Below are positions 23,135-36,155 of a DNA stretch of 64,000 nucleotides, piece after piece (position 1 is the stretch's first letter; the number at the start of each line of letters is the position of its first letter). The notes under the pieces are model-generated. The model did no database searches. It saw only the letters and a list, made by a program, of their open reading frames with translations, and had not been told where the DNA came from. Origin of the DNA: Rhabditophanes sp. KR3021 (lineage: Eukaryota > Nematoda > Chromadorea > Rhabditida > Alloionematidae). Made by a program: the position numbers and the translations under genes. The stretch covers positions 186,001 through 250,000 of the forward strand of contig CAUJLY010000002.1 in assembly GCA_963281155.1 (NCBI GenBank), read 5' to 3'.

Positions 23135-26100
23135 ATGGACACAGATTATCTGTTGAGGCGAAGAAGAAGAGTAGGAACTCCTGAGAAATCATCAGATCCC
23201 GAGGATTGGCACTATACGAAAGAAGGCCGTAAAATATCTAATTATCATATATCTGCAACTCATTGGATTATTTTATTGGTTTTGTTTGGGGGTACGAGTT
23301 TGGTAACGTACAAACTACACATACAAGTTCCTTTGCCGAGAGATCCATCTATTTACCAAGACACATTTTCAGAAAATAGAATCTCATCTTTTTTACATGA
23401 ACTAAGTGACCTTGGGAATAAGCCAGCTGGTTCGGAAATTTGCGAGTCAGCTACTTTTAATGCCATCAAACATAAATTAGAAGGTATTCAAAAAAGTATT
23501 AGTGGAACCCATCATTCCCTACAAATACAGACTCAATATGCGTCGGGATGTTTTCCTGTTCCCAAATTCGACACAGAAGGTTTTGGTGTTTGTTATAAGA
23601 ATGTGTCTAATGTCATAGCAAGATTAAGCCCAGTTGGAAGTTCAAGAAATACTAATAGAACTTCATTATTAATTAATTGCCACTATGATTCTTGGCCAAC
23701 ATCAGATGGTGGGTCAGACGATTTAATCCAATGTGCCTTGATGATTGAATTGTTGACTGTGTTGTCGTCGACGACGTCTCCCTCCTATGCGAATGACATC
23801 ATATTTTTGTTTAATGGAGCAGAGGAGTCTTCTTTGTTGGCTTCCCATGGCTTCATCACTACACATCCATGGAGACATTCAGTCAGAGCTTTTATTAATT
23901 TGGAAGCTTCGGGATCGGGTGGAAGGGAATTGTTGTTTCAGGTATCATTTAAATTTAAAATATCTTTCAACAAAGTTTGATAGGAAGTGTTGCGAATGCA
24001 TCAAATATACATTTAAATATATTAATTCGACATTTCATTTCAGGCAGGACCTGGAAATCAATGGATTCTAGATGCTTATTTGCAATCGGCTGTTCATCCC
24101 CATTGTTCAGTTTTAGGGCAAGAGATTTTTCAAAGTGGTAAGTAACTGCACTTCATTCATTACTTTATCGATTTAATTAAGGAGTCTACCCTGGAGACAC
24201 TGATTTTAGAATCTTCAGAGACTACGGAAGGGTGCCAGGTAATAAAAAGTCTCAAATTTAAAACATTACACTTATTTATATTCGTTTCACTTATTCAAAT
24301 ATTTGCCCTGCTACTACATGTATTGGCCTTATTTATGGTTGTTAATGAAGATCAAGTTATTTAGATTATTTTTTCTTTTGAGCAGAGTTAAATGAGGAAG
24401 AGTTAAAGGATTCGATAGGAATAAGACACGATTATAATAAAATTGTGGATATTATGTGCCTGCAATTCCGTCATCACCTCACCGCCCCTCCATACACCAC
24501 TCCACCTCTCTAAGGCATCTCTTGACATTCACTCCATATCATGTCTTCTCCAAAAAGAGATTCCGATTAAGGGGAGTCCTTTACTTTGACAGTATTCATT
24601 TTATCATATCGTCTTTCTTGCTCAAAAATAACTTCTCCATTAGTATACCACGAACCTTTGAAGTGGCATTGTCCATCTATTTCAAGCACCAAATTATTAC
24701 CGATAAGGAGATGAAACCTGAATGCCCTAGAATCTCCATTTACTCCAGGATAAGTTTTGTCGAGTTCAAAGACAACTTTCACACCATTTACCTTGAACCC
24801 TTCTAGAAAGACTTTCGTAGAGTAAACTTTGAAACTCTCACACAACTTGGACACCCATATCCCCTAGTTCTGTTACAGGTTTTAGTCACGCAATGCTTTT
24901 GACACTTTTCATTACCACATACCAAAGAAGCTTTGTTGTGGTGGAGGTTGTGAGTAACTCAAAATTAGAAACTCCTCTCTTTGGACGGAAAGGATCCATA
25001 ATGGCCAAATATCTCTCGTCTTTTGCTCCTCAATGTCTTGACTCATAAAATGTAGTGCCATCACAAATATTACAACCTGAAGTAATGTTGGTGAGAGTTG
25101 ATTTGTACAAATGTTTTTATGCTTAAAATAAGAATGGGAAGTCCATTAAATGATAAAATGGTTAGTGCGTGTCTACTAAAATTGACGATTATGAAGGCAT
25201 CTTCTAAATTCATTTAAAGAACCTTTTGAAATAATCAGCATACCTTTAATTAGTAGATATTGTTATTTTTTGGTTGATACTGAAGACTTATTGTTCCAAA
25301 AAGTGATAATCTATTTAAGCCTTGTTTTAATAATTACGAAAATGTTTAAGGTCTTGACATAGCCTTTGTTCAAAACGGATATTGGTGGCACACTGAATTT
25401 GACCAAGCAAAAAGAATTTCCGTAGGAAGTTTGCAAAGAGCTGGTGATAATGTCCTAGCAACTGTTCGAAACCTGATGACATCAAAATATTTCAACAATC
25501 CCGCTGATTTCGGGGAAAAGAAATTTGTATTTTTCGATGTGCTTGGACTATTCACAGTCGTCTACTCAATGACATCGGCTTATTACTTCAACTGGGCCCT
25601 AATTATCATTGCCTTCACAATAACTACCAAAGAAATCTTAGGTGATGGAAGCAATAGATCTAAGAAATCCGCTTTATTCTGCAAATATATACTGATCTAC
25701 ATTTTCGCCCTCCTATTTACTCTTTCGATAGTTTATTTGACTACAAAATTAATAGCCTTATTAGATTTATCAATGGCATGGTATTCGGAACATGTTTATG
25801 CTGCTTTATTCTATGTTATACCTGCAATCGTGGCAAATTATGCTATTTATTCCAATTTTCTTGAATATGAAAGTCCGTTAGCTGATTTTCATAGTACTGT
25901 TTTGTATTTCGAGGCGCTTTTGTTGATGGCTTTTACGGCTTTTGAGATAGCTTCTGGGTTTATTTTGGCTATTATGTTATTCTTTAACTTGATTGCCCAT
26001 TTCGCACTTAAATTTAAGAAGTCGCCAAAGAATGTGGATGAATCGAGTGTGTGGATGTCAAAGGAAACTATTCTGTTTGGAGTGACTATTTTGACTTCAT

Positions 26101-27217
26101 TGCCTTCTTCTTTGATGATCCAATATACTTTGATAATGGTTTTATCAATCTTTATACCAATTATGGTACGTTGATCATTTTAAAAGAATCCAATCATTAA
26201 GCATCTTTTAGGGCAGAACATCTGGAAACAGTGAACTTGTTATTGGATCATTCGTTGCAATCACCGTTTATTTCATATTTTTAAGTGTGTTGCCTCTACT
26301 CCAGAAGACAAAAAAGTCGGTCCGCCAATCTGTAATTTACAGTTTATGCCTGGGATGGTTTGTGGCGATAGCTTTGATATTCTTCTTTAATCAGCCAATC
26401 TACAAATATTCGGACAATTTCCCAACCGTACGAAGAACACAATTATATGTAAGTACTAGGCAATGATTAAATAACCACACACATCTTATAGCACGTCCAC
26501 CAACAAACTTATTCCAAAAACGACATCTCTTCCCTAATGACATCCAAATTGTATGTGATTGCACAAGACAATCGAGGTGTCGCTGACATCCCATTTGTAA
26601 ATAATCCGGCTGTCTTTTCTCATCTCAAATCAAAACTAGCTTCGATTCGCTTTGAAAGCGTTCATTGCAAAGACAAAGGCAAATACTGCCAACTACCATA
26701 TTATTATCCAACAACTGATAGAATTAGTCCTAGACATATTAGAGTTGCCAAACTCGATGATGAATTAGAAGAAATGCATACGAGTATGGAATTAATTTCA
26801 AGTATTGTTGAAAAAAAGGAAGATGATTTCGAATTTTACAACGTTACCGTTAATGTAAAGGGAAGTGGTCAAATGTCTGTAGTCATGTCTTCGGTGGACC
26901 AGGAAAATTGCTTAATCTCGAAATGGGCACTTCTAGACAACAAATTAAAATTCACGTCTGATTCAAATTTTGCATTTTTAACGTGTTCTGGTGATGGTTG
27001 CGGTGATTGGACGCTTAATATCCAGATAACATGTCAACAAATTCAATTGCTTGCACAAACACCTGCAAAACAAGCTAATGCCCCTCAAAAACTCGTTCTC
27101 CTAACAACAACTTCTCATTATATGCATGGACCATCAATGATGACTCCACTATTAGATGACCTTCAGAGAGAAATTAAAAGAGGCGCCTCCAAACGCCTAA
27201 TAGTCCTTGGGCCATGA
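23135..27217 (+). CDS. ERMP1: Endoplasmic reticulum metallopeptidase 1-like (ERMP1/Felix-ina), M28 family
   Basis: Membrane-bound M28 zinc peptidase of the ER. Six exons (23135-23941, 24044-24137, 24182-24238, 25351-26165, 26212-26448, 26492-27217) all join in phase to 911 residues, matching ERMP1 (about 900). An N-terminal membrane anchor ([17 protein letters not shown]) precedes the peptidase domain. The metal and catalytic residues are visible: [63 protein letters not shown] and the late His in [11 protein letters not shown] multi-pass membrane region follows in exons 4-5, and the C-terminal luminal domain is exon 6. TTTTAG lies 12 bases before the ATG. Intron 3 is 1112 nt, against 43-102 nt for the others, and contains a foreign pseudogene on the opposite strand. 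Confidence 0.9.
24530..25082 (-). pseudogene. Decayed zinc-ribbon plus Vsr-like (restriction-fold) endonuclease gene inside ERMP1 intron 3
   Basis: Reading the minus strand through several frames gives, in family order: a zinc-ribbon start [12 protein letters not shown] (about 25075); a second cysteine block [10 protein letters not shown]...GYGCPSC (about 24950-24855), with the G-x-GCPxC ending seen in such ribbons; an open stretch with [14 protein letters not shown] (about 24680), the E-x-DG-x-x-H signature of Vsr/MutH-like nucleases; [11 protein letters not shown]; and, after a one-base frame change, [10 protein letters not shown] (about 24575), the usual final strand. The pieces lie in different frames separated by stops, so it is dead. 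From family knowledge, this combination occurs in large DNA viruses, phages and scattered eukaryotic genomes. It probably accounts for much of the intron's excess length. Confidence 0.55.
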
Positions 27218-30200
27218 CAGCATCAGGTTGGAAAGCTGAAGTGTTAACTAAATATTTCTAGACTCTCTTTATAATAAATAAACAAATATATTTTTAATCT
27301 TTTTAATAAAACAAACCAAACTCAAATCCAACATTCTTTGAAGCCCGTTTTGCTATAACATTCATAAATATAAAGTCTTTTCAACTAAAAACCTTTTCAA
27401 CAACATTAAATATCATACAAAATATCCCTTGCACGGAATATCCTTTTTTAATGTGATGTCAAGCAGAGACTGGATATATCTAATTTCATATCATTGAACA
27501 GCATTCACTTTCACACATTTAGTAGATATTACAATTAAGTGCAAAATCTTTAATTAATTTGATATACTGGTTGTAATACTTATTAATCTATTCTTATTGA
27601 AACTCATTCCATAATAATACATAATACACCACATTTTACTACTACATCCTAACAATAGCCAATTCGCATACAAGTAGTTTTGATGATGAGCCATATATCA
27701 CAAATATATTCCTACAACATATCTACCTCATCAAAAGCCTAATTATTTTTTTGTACAACGTTGAAGTACATAATACTTAACACTTCTCTGTATATAATCA
27801 AACACATGTCTTTTATATATATAGTTTATAAACCTATACATATTAGAAATCAGGTTTTTGAAGAAATAATATAAATGATATACTACATATAAAGATATAT
27901 GGATATCCTTTCTTTAGATGCGTATTTAATTATTTTTTCATTGTTAAGATAAAAATGAAAAAGTACTTGTATTTAAAAAATATTTCCATATTCGCTCAAT
28001 GTCAATATCAAGTTACAAATTTTGTAAGTTTATACATACCTAAGTCAAATTGTTTTTGATAAGAAAATCAAGAGATTGTGGTTGAAAGAGTGAAAGTTAG
28101 TAAAAAGATGGTTCTCAATTACAGAGATCACCTTCAATTTTATATAAAACAAGACTTTTTGCTTTGATAAAAGAGGTCCAGATGCATAGGCCAAAGCTTT
28201 AAGTTCTTTTTATTTCATTTAAAAAGAAACTTTCTTGTTATTTGAGGGATACCGTTATATGGTAATGCAAAGTCTTCAAGAAGAGGTGTGGATTCGAATT
28301 ATGAAACATGATATTAAGGCTTATATCTTTTAATTCTTATTTCTAATCCTAAAAGAAGCTTATGTCATTATTCTTATTTCTCCTTGAAGGCGATCATGAT
28401 GTTAGTAAAAAATAATAATATTTAATTTATCAAAAATATAAACTTACCTAAAGACTAATTTCTTTTACAAAATTTAACACTCTTTTATTATAATTCATTA
28501 AGCTTCTTCTAACCACCATTAAGCTCTGAGAAAGACTTCACCACCCAATTCACCTTGATTTTGTCATCACTTCTAATACCAACCGATCCTACCTATAATA
28601 ATAACTATTTTAAATACACATGTAAATTAAATACATATCACCATGACGGAAGCTACTACTTAGTTGCCGCTGGCATCTTTTTTATATCAAAATGATTTGT
28701 CTAAAGTTTCACTATTACTGGAAACATTTAACTTTTGTGTAGGTATGTCAACTTTTATATGGTTTTGTTTATTTATTTTGTTGATGTATTTATTTTTCTA
28801 AATAATAATAGTATTAATAGAGTCTATCAATTGTTGTCTCAAATAGTTACCAAAATTATAACACCTTTTGTGATTATAATCTTATTTTTTAAAATTTATC
28901 CCTGTTAGTGAAAGTTAGATAAATGAACATTTATCTGCTGATTCAATTTATTCATCATCTCTAATCCACATTTTTAAAATAAATGTATTCTGTAATATGT
29001 TATTTTTGAACACTTTCAAATAAATCACACCAAATCATATGTTATAGAAGATTACTTTTTTTCAACATCTTCTCTCTACATTTATCTTATTGAAGTGTCT
29101 TTTTTTCCAATCCACCCTCCAAACTGATCAACTCATTTTTTAAACCCTTTTAAGCATACCATCTCAGCTATTTTATCATACTTGACTCAAATTCAAATAA
29201 CTTTTACTTTCAAACAAAAGGTGAATTTATCGTCAAGACTAGTTACAATTAATTTTGTAAACATTTAAATCAAAACATTTATATTTATATATATTCAAAA
29301 ACACATTTTGTCCCTCGACCTTTTACCCTTTTTGCGAGGTAAAGGTTTTAGTAAGATAAAAATTACATAACAATAAACTTTAATATTCTATCATATTTAC
29401 ATAAAAAGTATTGTATTCATTTAGGTGGTACTTTGTATTAAATTAGATTTAGCGTAGCTTTTACTATTATATTAAATAATACAATTAGATTTTTGAGAAA
29501 AGTCTCTTCCCAACCACACATCATTCTCCTTCACCAAACCTTTGAGCAATCATAATGAGGTACAAAGGATTAGATTTTAGAGACATCACATATGTTTAAG
29601 GTATTTCGTGAAACGTCTTTTTAATTGAAATTGATATTGCTTAGGTATATAGATGTAATATTTTGTTTCATAATTTGATGATCTCAAACTTGACCTCACC
29701 ATCTTTAGATACAAACTTTAATTTCTTCCAAAAAGAAACTTAAAAACAACTTCTTCCCAACAACCACACACACTCTTCTCCCAAACACCTCGAATGTGTT
29801 TAGTTATGTAAAGTTGACTGATAAAAGATTCATCTGACTCACAAACAAAAGTACCTCTACCTTACTACACTTTGATATCTAATTTATACGAAACCAAAAG
29901 ATATGCAATATTTTTTAGAGAAATAACCATCCTTACATCATTTAAATGTCAACAAGTAAGGTGATTGCGATAAAGGGACAACAAGTTTTAAAACACTTCA
30001 TCTTATGTATCAAGCCATCAACAACTTCCAAACCAACTTCAACTTGGCCATACTAACTTTTGTGGTAAAAAAGGTCTCAAGTTTGGTGTAATTTGGGATT
30101 AAGTTGTAAGAACCAAATTAATTGTCACCTTTATATCAGATTCAAACCAAAAAAGTATATTTTGTTACATTATTTAGTTGTGTGTTTTGAGAAAAAAGAA

Positions 30201-31071
30201 AAGTTATTTAAGTTGGGAGGTTAAAAGGTATTTAGACAAGTTTTGGTATTAACAAAAATGAGTTACTTTTTGTATAGAATTTATTAACTTTTAAAATTTG
30301 TTAAAAGCTTTGTTATTATGATGGAAGATATATCACCCTTACTCATAGTTATTTGATCATTTTTGTCAATGTTTGGGTGTGATATGACTGATTTCGCAAA
30401 AGCACCTCATTATTACCTAATTGTCTATATTCTTTTTTACAAGGCTATCACCTACGCTTTTGACTGAATCGAATTGTGATTAATGTATTCAAAATACCAC
30501 TTCCCATGCCAACTCTCATCAAAGAACAAGCTTTATTTAATAATTGTGACATGAAGTGACGAATCCTTTTTCAAGGTTATTTTCCCATATTTATATGATC
30601 TTAGGCGGCGATGAGACACTCTTACTTTTATCGTTTCTTCCATATTTTATATTACAATAAATGTTTGGCTTCAAACAGATATGACTTTCATATCATTCTA
30701 CATACAAACCTGCAAAACTTAACCAAGATTTTTTGCAACTGATTTCAGATAAGATAATCACAAAGGTAGCTTGTTGATATATTTTGGTATTATTTTAAGG
30801 ATTTCTTAACAAGTTATTTTGTTTGTAATATAATAAAATGCAAAAACTATTATGTTAAAACATCTTTTTTGCTTGATTCATCTTTTATTCGCTTTAGTTT
30901 GTAATTAAATAATGTTCGCCAAACTATATTATGATGATTTCACTTACTTTTTAGCCTTCAAACTGAAACTTTTTTTTGTTAGGTAGAAGACGTCATTTTT
31001 TACTCTTCAACAAGCCAACATCATCTCCAGTTTACGGACGAATATACTTTATACACTACTCAACTGCCAAC
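27218..31071. other. 3.8 kb intergenic, no gene seen
   Basis: Very AT-rich, with no open frame of note on either strand. The plus strand favours C over G between about 28.5 and 30.0 kb. No tRNA, inverted-repeat element or recognisable transposon remnant was found by eye. It may hold regulatory sequence for the astacin gene. Confidence 0.55.
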
Positions 31072-33308
31072 ATGACGCTAAAGGCTTTGTCTTTCATCTT
31101 TGTGCCTTTACTGGTGGTGTTGGTTTGTAGGGTAGAAAGTAAGATTTGATGAGCCTATCTTTGCCTTAAGTGAAGATGATTTTGAGAACGGCAGTAAATT
31201 GAGTAAAGGTAATTTTTATATTTGATTGGTGGTGATAAGTTTGTTTTTAGAGGAATTAGCTCCATCACCACTTACATTAGAAATGGTTAATAATTACAAA
31301 ACAGGTTAGTTATAAAATGTTGTGAAGTATTAATTGATTTCGGTAGATATTCGCGGACCTGTTGCATCAGCCAAAAGACATCGCCGAAACGGTGTTTCCA
31401 GACCAACTAAACTGTGGCCGTCGGCTGTTATTCCTTATGCTATTTCGCCTCACTATTCATCTCATGAAAGAGCTTTGCTTGCTCGTGCAGTCAAACAATA
31501 TCACGAAAAAAGTTGTATCCGTTTTGTTCCTAGAACTCCTGGCCAGTCAGATTATTTGTTTATTGGCAAAGTTGATGGGTGTTTTTCGGAAGTTGGGCGT
31601 ACTTCGGGAGTTCAGGTGCTGTCACTTGATAATGGGTGCATGGAATATCCTACTATTATTCATGAAATGATGCATGTTATCGGGTGAGTCTTTTGCGTTC
31701 ATTGCATTCTAAATATTTATTAACGGGCATACAAATTTAAAACATATAATGGATACAATTAAAAGAGAGTACATTCACATTATTTATATCATTTTTTAAA
31801 AGCTATTTTCGTCATTTGATTCACAATTCAGCCATTCTTAACCACCTAATTGAGTTGGACTGCCCTGAAGCCTCCATATTAGTTAGGAATTTTTGTAATT
31901 TGAAGATAATTTTGCATATTCAATAGCTAATGCTTCATTAATGTGCAAGTCATCGATATAAACAACACTAATCTTTTCATTCCTTCCCAAACTTTATTGC
32001 ATCTCATTTCCTTGCCATATAGAAGGAGCTTGACAAAAAGTTCAAAAGACAAAACCTTGTGCAAGGCAAGTCTTTCTGATAGATGGTTCGGGTAACTCCT
32101 TCAGTTGTCTACATTCCTGATATTTTTAATGATTCACAAAATCCTTATAAACCTTCAATCCAGATTGACATTCTGCCCATGTGCAAGAACGGTTAGTGAG
32201 TTGGTGTGTAATCAGTCACTGTTACTCTTTTCATCTCATATTAATCACGACTAGTAAATAGTAAAAATGTTTCACATAAATTTGAGTTGAATGATGTTAT
32301 GAAGCTTGGGCATCTTTCGGTGTGGAAAATCAGTATTGATGCAATTGGCAAAACAATACTTCTTTCATACGCAACTTTTGAATAGATTACTTTTCAAATC
32401 TCTACACAAAATATGTCTAATGCCCACAACAAACATGCGGCTTAGACAAAAATGGTTAGATGTAGAGAAGACACGAGATACATACTTCATTAGGCTTAAT
32501 GATATCCATAGATAGATATGAAAAATACATAATAAAGATGGGAGATTCCAATATGAAGTGAGCCTTAACAATTTTGTTGATTTACAGCTTCTACCACGAA
32601 CACGAAAGATGGGATCGGGATAGTTTCATCGACATCATCTGGCAAAACATCGACCGTGCAGCTTTAGATCAGTTTGGAAAAGTAGATCTATCCAAAACAA
32701 GTTACTACGGACAAGACTACGATTATAAAAGCATCCTTCACTACGACAGCCTTGCTTTTTCCAAAAATGGGTTGCCGACGATGCTACCAAAAAAAGCAGG
32801 AATGGCGAATACGATTGGAAATGCAAAAGATTTTAGTGATGTTGATCTAAAAAAGATAAATCGGATGTATAAATGCAGAGATTATTTGGCGTTAGAGGAA
32901 GGGTATCAGGGAGACAAATTTATGGCCCAGCAGCCTTTGGCGCATGCTAGAGCTTTGGCCGGACCTGTATACAATGCGTATAATGTACCTATCCAACCGA
33001 CTTTCACTTATACGAGTAATCCTTATGGTGAGACGACAAATGACAACCATAATCAATGGCATTTCAATGGAAATGCACCGAATGCCCAAAATCCACACAA
33101 CTTATTTGGGAATGCGATGACGGAATATCAGTCTAAAGATGGTTACGGATCACCAAACCACATAAGTAATAATAAAGATACTCCTTCAGAAGGAGTTTGC
33201 CGAGACAAAATAACTGTCTGTTGGTGGACAAAATCAAGGTGTCGTGCCATCTCGGTAAAAGCAATGATGAAATCACTTTGTGCTCGAACTTGCGGCTACT
33301 GCAACTAG
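31072..33308 (+). CDS. Secreted astacin metalloprotease with ShKT domain (nematode NAS type)
   Basis: Zinc endopeptidase (M12A). Five exons (31072-31138, 31176-31208, 31251-31304, 31347-31683, 32588-33308) join in phase to 403 residues. Signal peptide (1-22), a propeptide ending in a furin-like RHRRN, then the catalytic domain from about KLWP. The zinc motif HEMMHVIGFYHEHERWDRD spans the exon 4/5 junction and is complete. The Met-turn reads SILHY where nearly all astacins have S-x-MHY, so the eponymous Met is Leu. After a low-complexity Asn/Pro/Gln-rich linker the protein ends with one ShKT (SXC) domain, six cysteines from VCRDKITVC to CARTCGYC. No EGF or CUB domain, as in the C. elegans NAS-6 to NAS-15 subgroup. 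The first three introns are 37-42 nt; the fourth (31684-32587) is 904 nt and holds an unrecognised 69-codon plus-strand frame (32306-32515). Confidence 0.9.
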
Positions 33309-36155
33309 ATCCCACCAAAATTAGATCTTATTGTTGAGACAAAGATTTAGGCACACGATTAGATTGTGACAATAGACAAAGGTATACTGTACAGGTTTTC
33401 AAAAAGATCTACAAAAAACAAAAGTAATATTTTGACAAAATATAAAATAATCACAAATTTAATTTTGATCGTACTTTAACACTTGATTGTTAAAGTTTTT
33501 AAATACTTAATATACACATTTCTCTTTCTTTTTGTAAATATTTCTGTATTTTCCTTTTGATATGATTTTATAATAAATTTAAAAGAAGATAAATTATATG
33601 GAATGGTTTGAAATCAACTTTATTGTGCAAATTGTATTTTTAGTTTGTAATATGAGTATTTATCCGATCCAACCACGACAAATATTCACTTTCTTTCTAC
33701 ATGGCCTAGACACCTTTTCCACAAAAGACCACACTAAGATTGCTGGAGTATTTACCATGGCACCTCTCAATTGACACAAGCATCTTTTCAATCATATATT
33801 TTTATTTGTTTAACACAATCACACTTTAGCTCCATTAAACCTCCCAACATTACCACACATTCATTGCAGTCATTAAAAGACCAAAATTATTAATGATAAA
33901 TGCATTCTTTTCCCAAGAATAACACTCACAAAACAACATTAAAAAATAAATACATTTTTAATAAAATGCAACTATATACCTATTTTACACCAAATTTTGC
34001 AATCCACACACCACCACCTCATTCCATTCACCCAAAACAAAAATAAAAACAAATCAACACTATATTCAAATTCCACCAAAAAAGAACATCCACACTCATG
34101 ACACAACAATATACAGATCTAAATAGGTATTTAAAAAATAAATCTCCCCAAACTATCCAATTCAATCAAATGTAAATACTACTCTTCCCAGACCATCATC
34201 ATTTCCTCCTCAAATTAACTAACTATTTGATTAATTAAAAAACTTTTCTACAACTGACCTTTTCCCAAAATTAATTACCACATACTTTCAAAATATAGTT
34301 TAATTGTCTTTGGATAAAATTAATGACAAAACAAAGACTAGTATTTTTGATGGCTGTCAAAATAAAAGGTCACTCGCACCAACTTTTGCTTTTAGAAAAT
34401 TGACATAAAGTGGTTTTCAATTTGGTTTCTTTTTTAGTAAAAACTAACTTATCTATCTTTTTAGGTGTTGCAACTATTTTTTTGACAATAATGATGTTTA
34501 TAACCAATTTCATAAGATAGCTTCGATGTGTGTAATTAGTTGTACATTATAAGAACTTTTTTACTCAGGTATATACTTGTAGGAGCAAAAAATTCTTTGC
34601 TCTTCAAGGATACTTGAGGAAAGTGTATAAAATAATATACAAATATTGTGTGTGTATGTGTTGATTTACTCTAGGAAGTATGAATTGTCCCACATTTTAA
34701 ACAGACAACTTTGGGAGGAAATAGGTATGAAAGACGAGAATCATTTTGATTAGACACTTTAAATGTGTTAATGGGATTTTCAAGACTTTATTCTTGTTAT
34801 CTAATTTTTTTCACCTTGCATTTCGATACCTTATTACTACTCTTCTCAACACTTTCATTATACCACACAATAATTATGTATAATAATAATAAACAATACC
34901 AATTTCTGCTAAATAAACAGCAAGCTTTATCTTTTAATAAATATTCTACTTAATCTTACACTACTCTTCTTCAAGTAACATAAATAGGTATAAACCACTC
35001 CACAATAATATATACTCCCCAAACAACACTTACAAATCTTAATTTATTTGTTGCTATTTCGAATTTACTATATCTCTTAACTGTAATAGATTTGCTTGTC
35101 TTTTTATTACATAAATGGTTTTCGTTAAGCTGTATTTTCTTAACTTTGTACATCTTTATTTTGTTGTCAAATGAGAAGGTACACAACAAAGCTTTTACAC
35201 TTATTTATTTACTCATTACTTAAAAAATTGACTAAATATTACTTTACTTATGTCGTTTTTGTTATAAACATACGCATGTATTCAAATTTGAAGCATCAAA
35301 TTTGTTGTAAAAGTAAAAACTTTACACCTTTAAATCTTGTTAGGTATCTTCTACATTCATTCCCACCAACATCACAAAACAAATCTGCGTTCATCTGGTT
35401 TTACCAAAATATATGACTTACTAAGCCACACTCATATTATTCATTCTTTCAATTTGACTCTTCTCTATATTGTCTCCTTCATCGCTTTATCCAAATTAAT
35501 GTGTCTTTTAAAAGGATAGTGGTGTAAGTTATACCTAACTCAATAATAAATACTATTTATCAAAGGGAGACACAACCACTCTTAGATCATATTCTTATTT
35601 TCTTCCTGTCAGAAGGTGTCCTCCATCTAATAAACCGTGGTCAGTTAAAATCAACATCCAAACCTTTCAAAATATCGAAACGTCATTACACATATGGTTA
35701 TGTTGTCTTTCATAACAATGCAAAACTAACTCATTTAAAAAGACAGGCCAACGCTCACATTTATCTACCCCCAAAACAATTACTTCGCGTATTCATAAAT
35801 TTTCACATATTAGATATACTCATTCTTACCACAACACATCAATCCAACTTACCTTTTCCTCACTTTGCTTTTACTCCAAATATCATTGTTCTTGTGTCTA
35901 TTGTCTGTCAATACCATCAATATACTGATTATTTTTAATAAACAAATACAATACTTTTGTATATTTTTTAGACATTCACTGTATGGCATTGCATACCTAA
36001 TTTTTGAAACCAATCTATCTGCCAACTTCATTTTACAACAATTCAAACCACTCAAACAAGCATTACAACATAATACAACTAAAACCACCATTACCAAGCA
36101 ATACTAAATTGGCCAAGATTCTGGATGCGGAATCATTTAACCTCCTTACTGACTA
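33309..36155. other. 2.8 kb intergenic, strongly C-over-G on the plus strand
   Basis: From about 33.65 to 34.3 kb the plus strand is nearly free of G (runs such as CACACACCACCACCTC). Similar bias returns at 35.3-36.1 kb. Open frames here (34765-34953, 35171-35416) have no family features and look like chance. No RNA gene seen. Confidence 0.5.

Noticed and set aside
24456..24806. 116-codon plus-strand frame in the ERMP1 intron
   Set aside because: It is antisense to the endonuclease fossil, whose signatures are on the minus strand.
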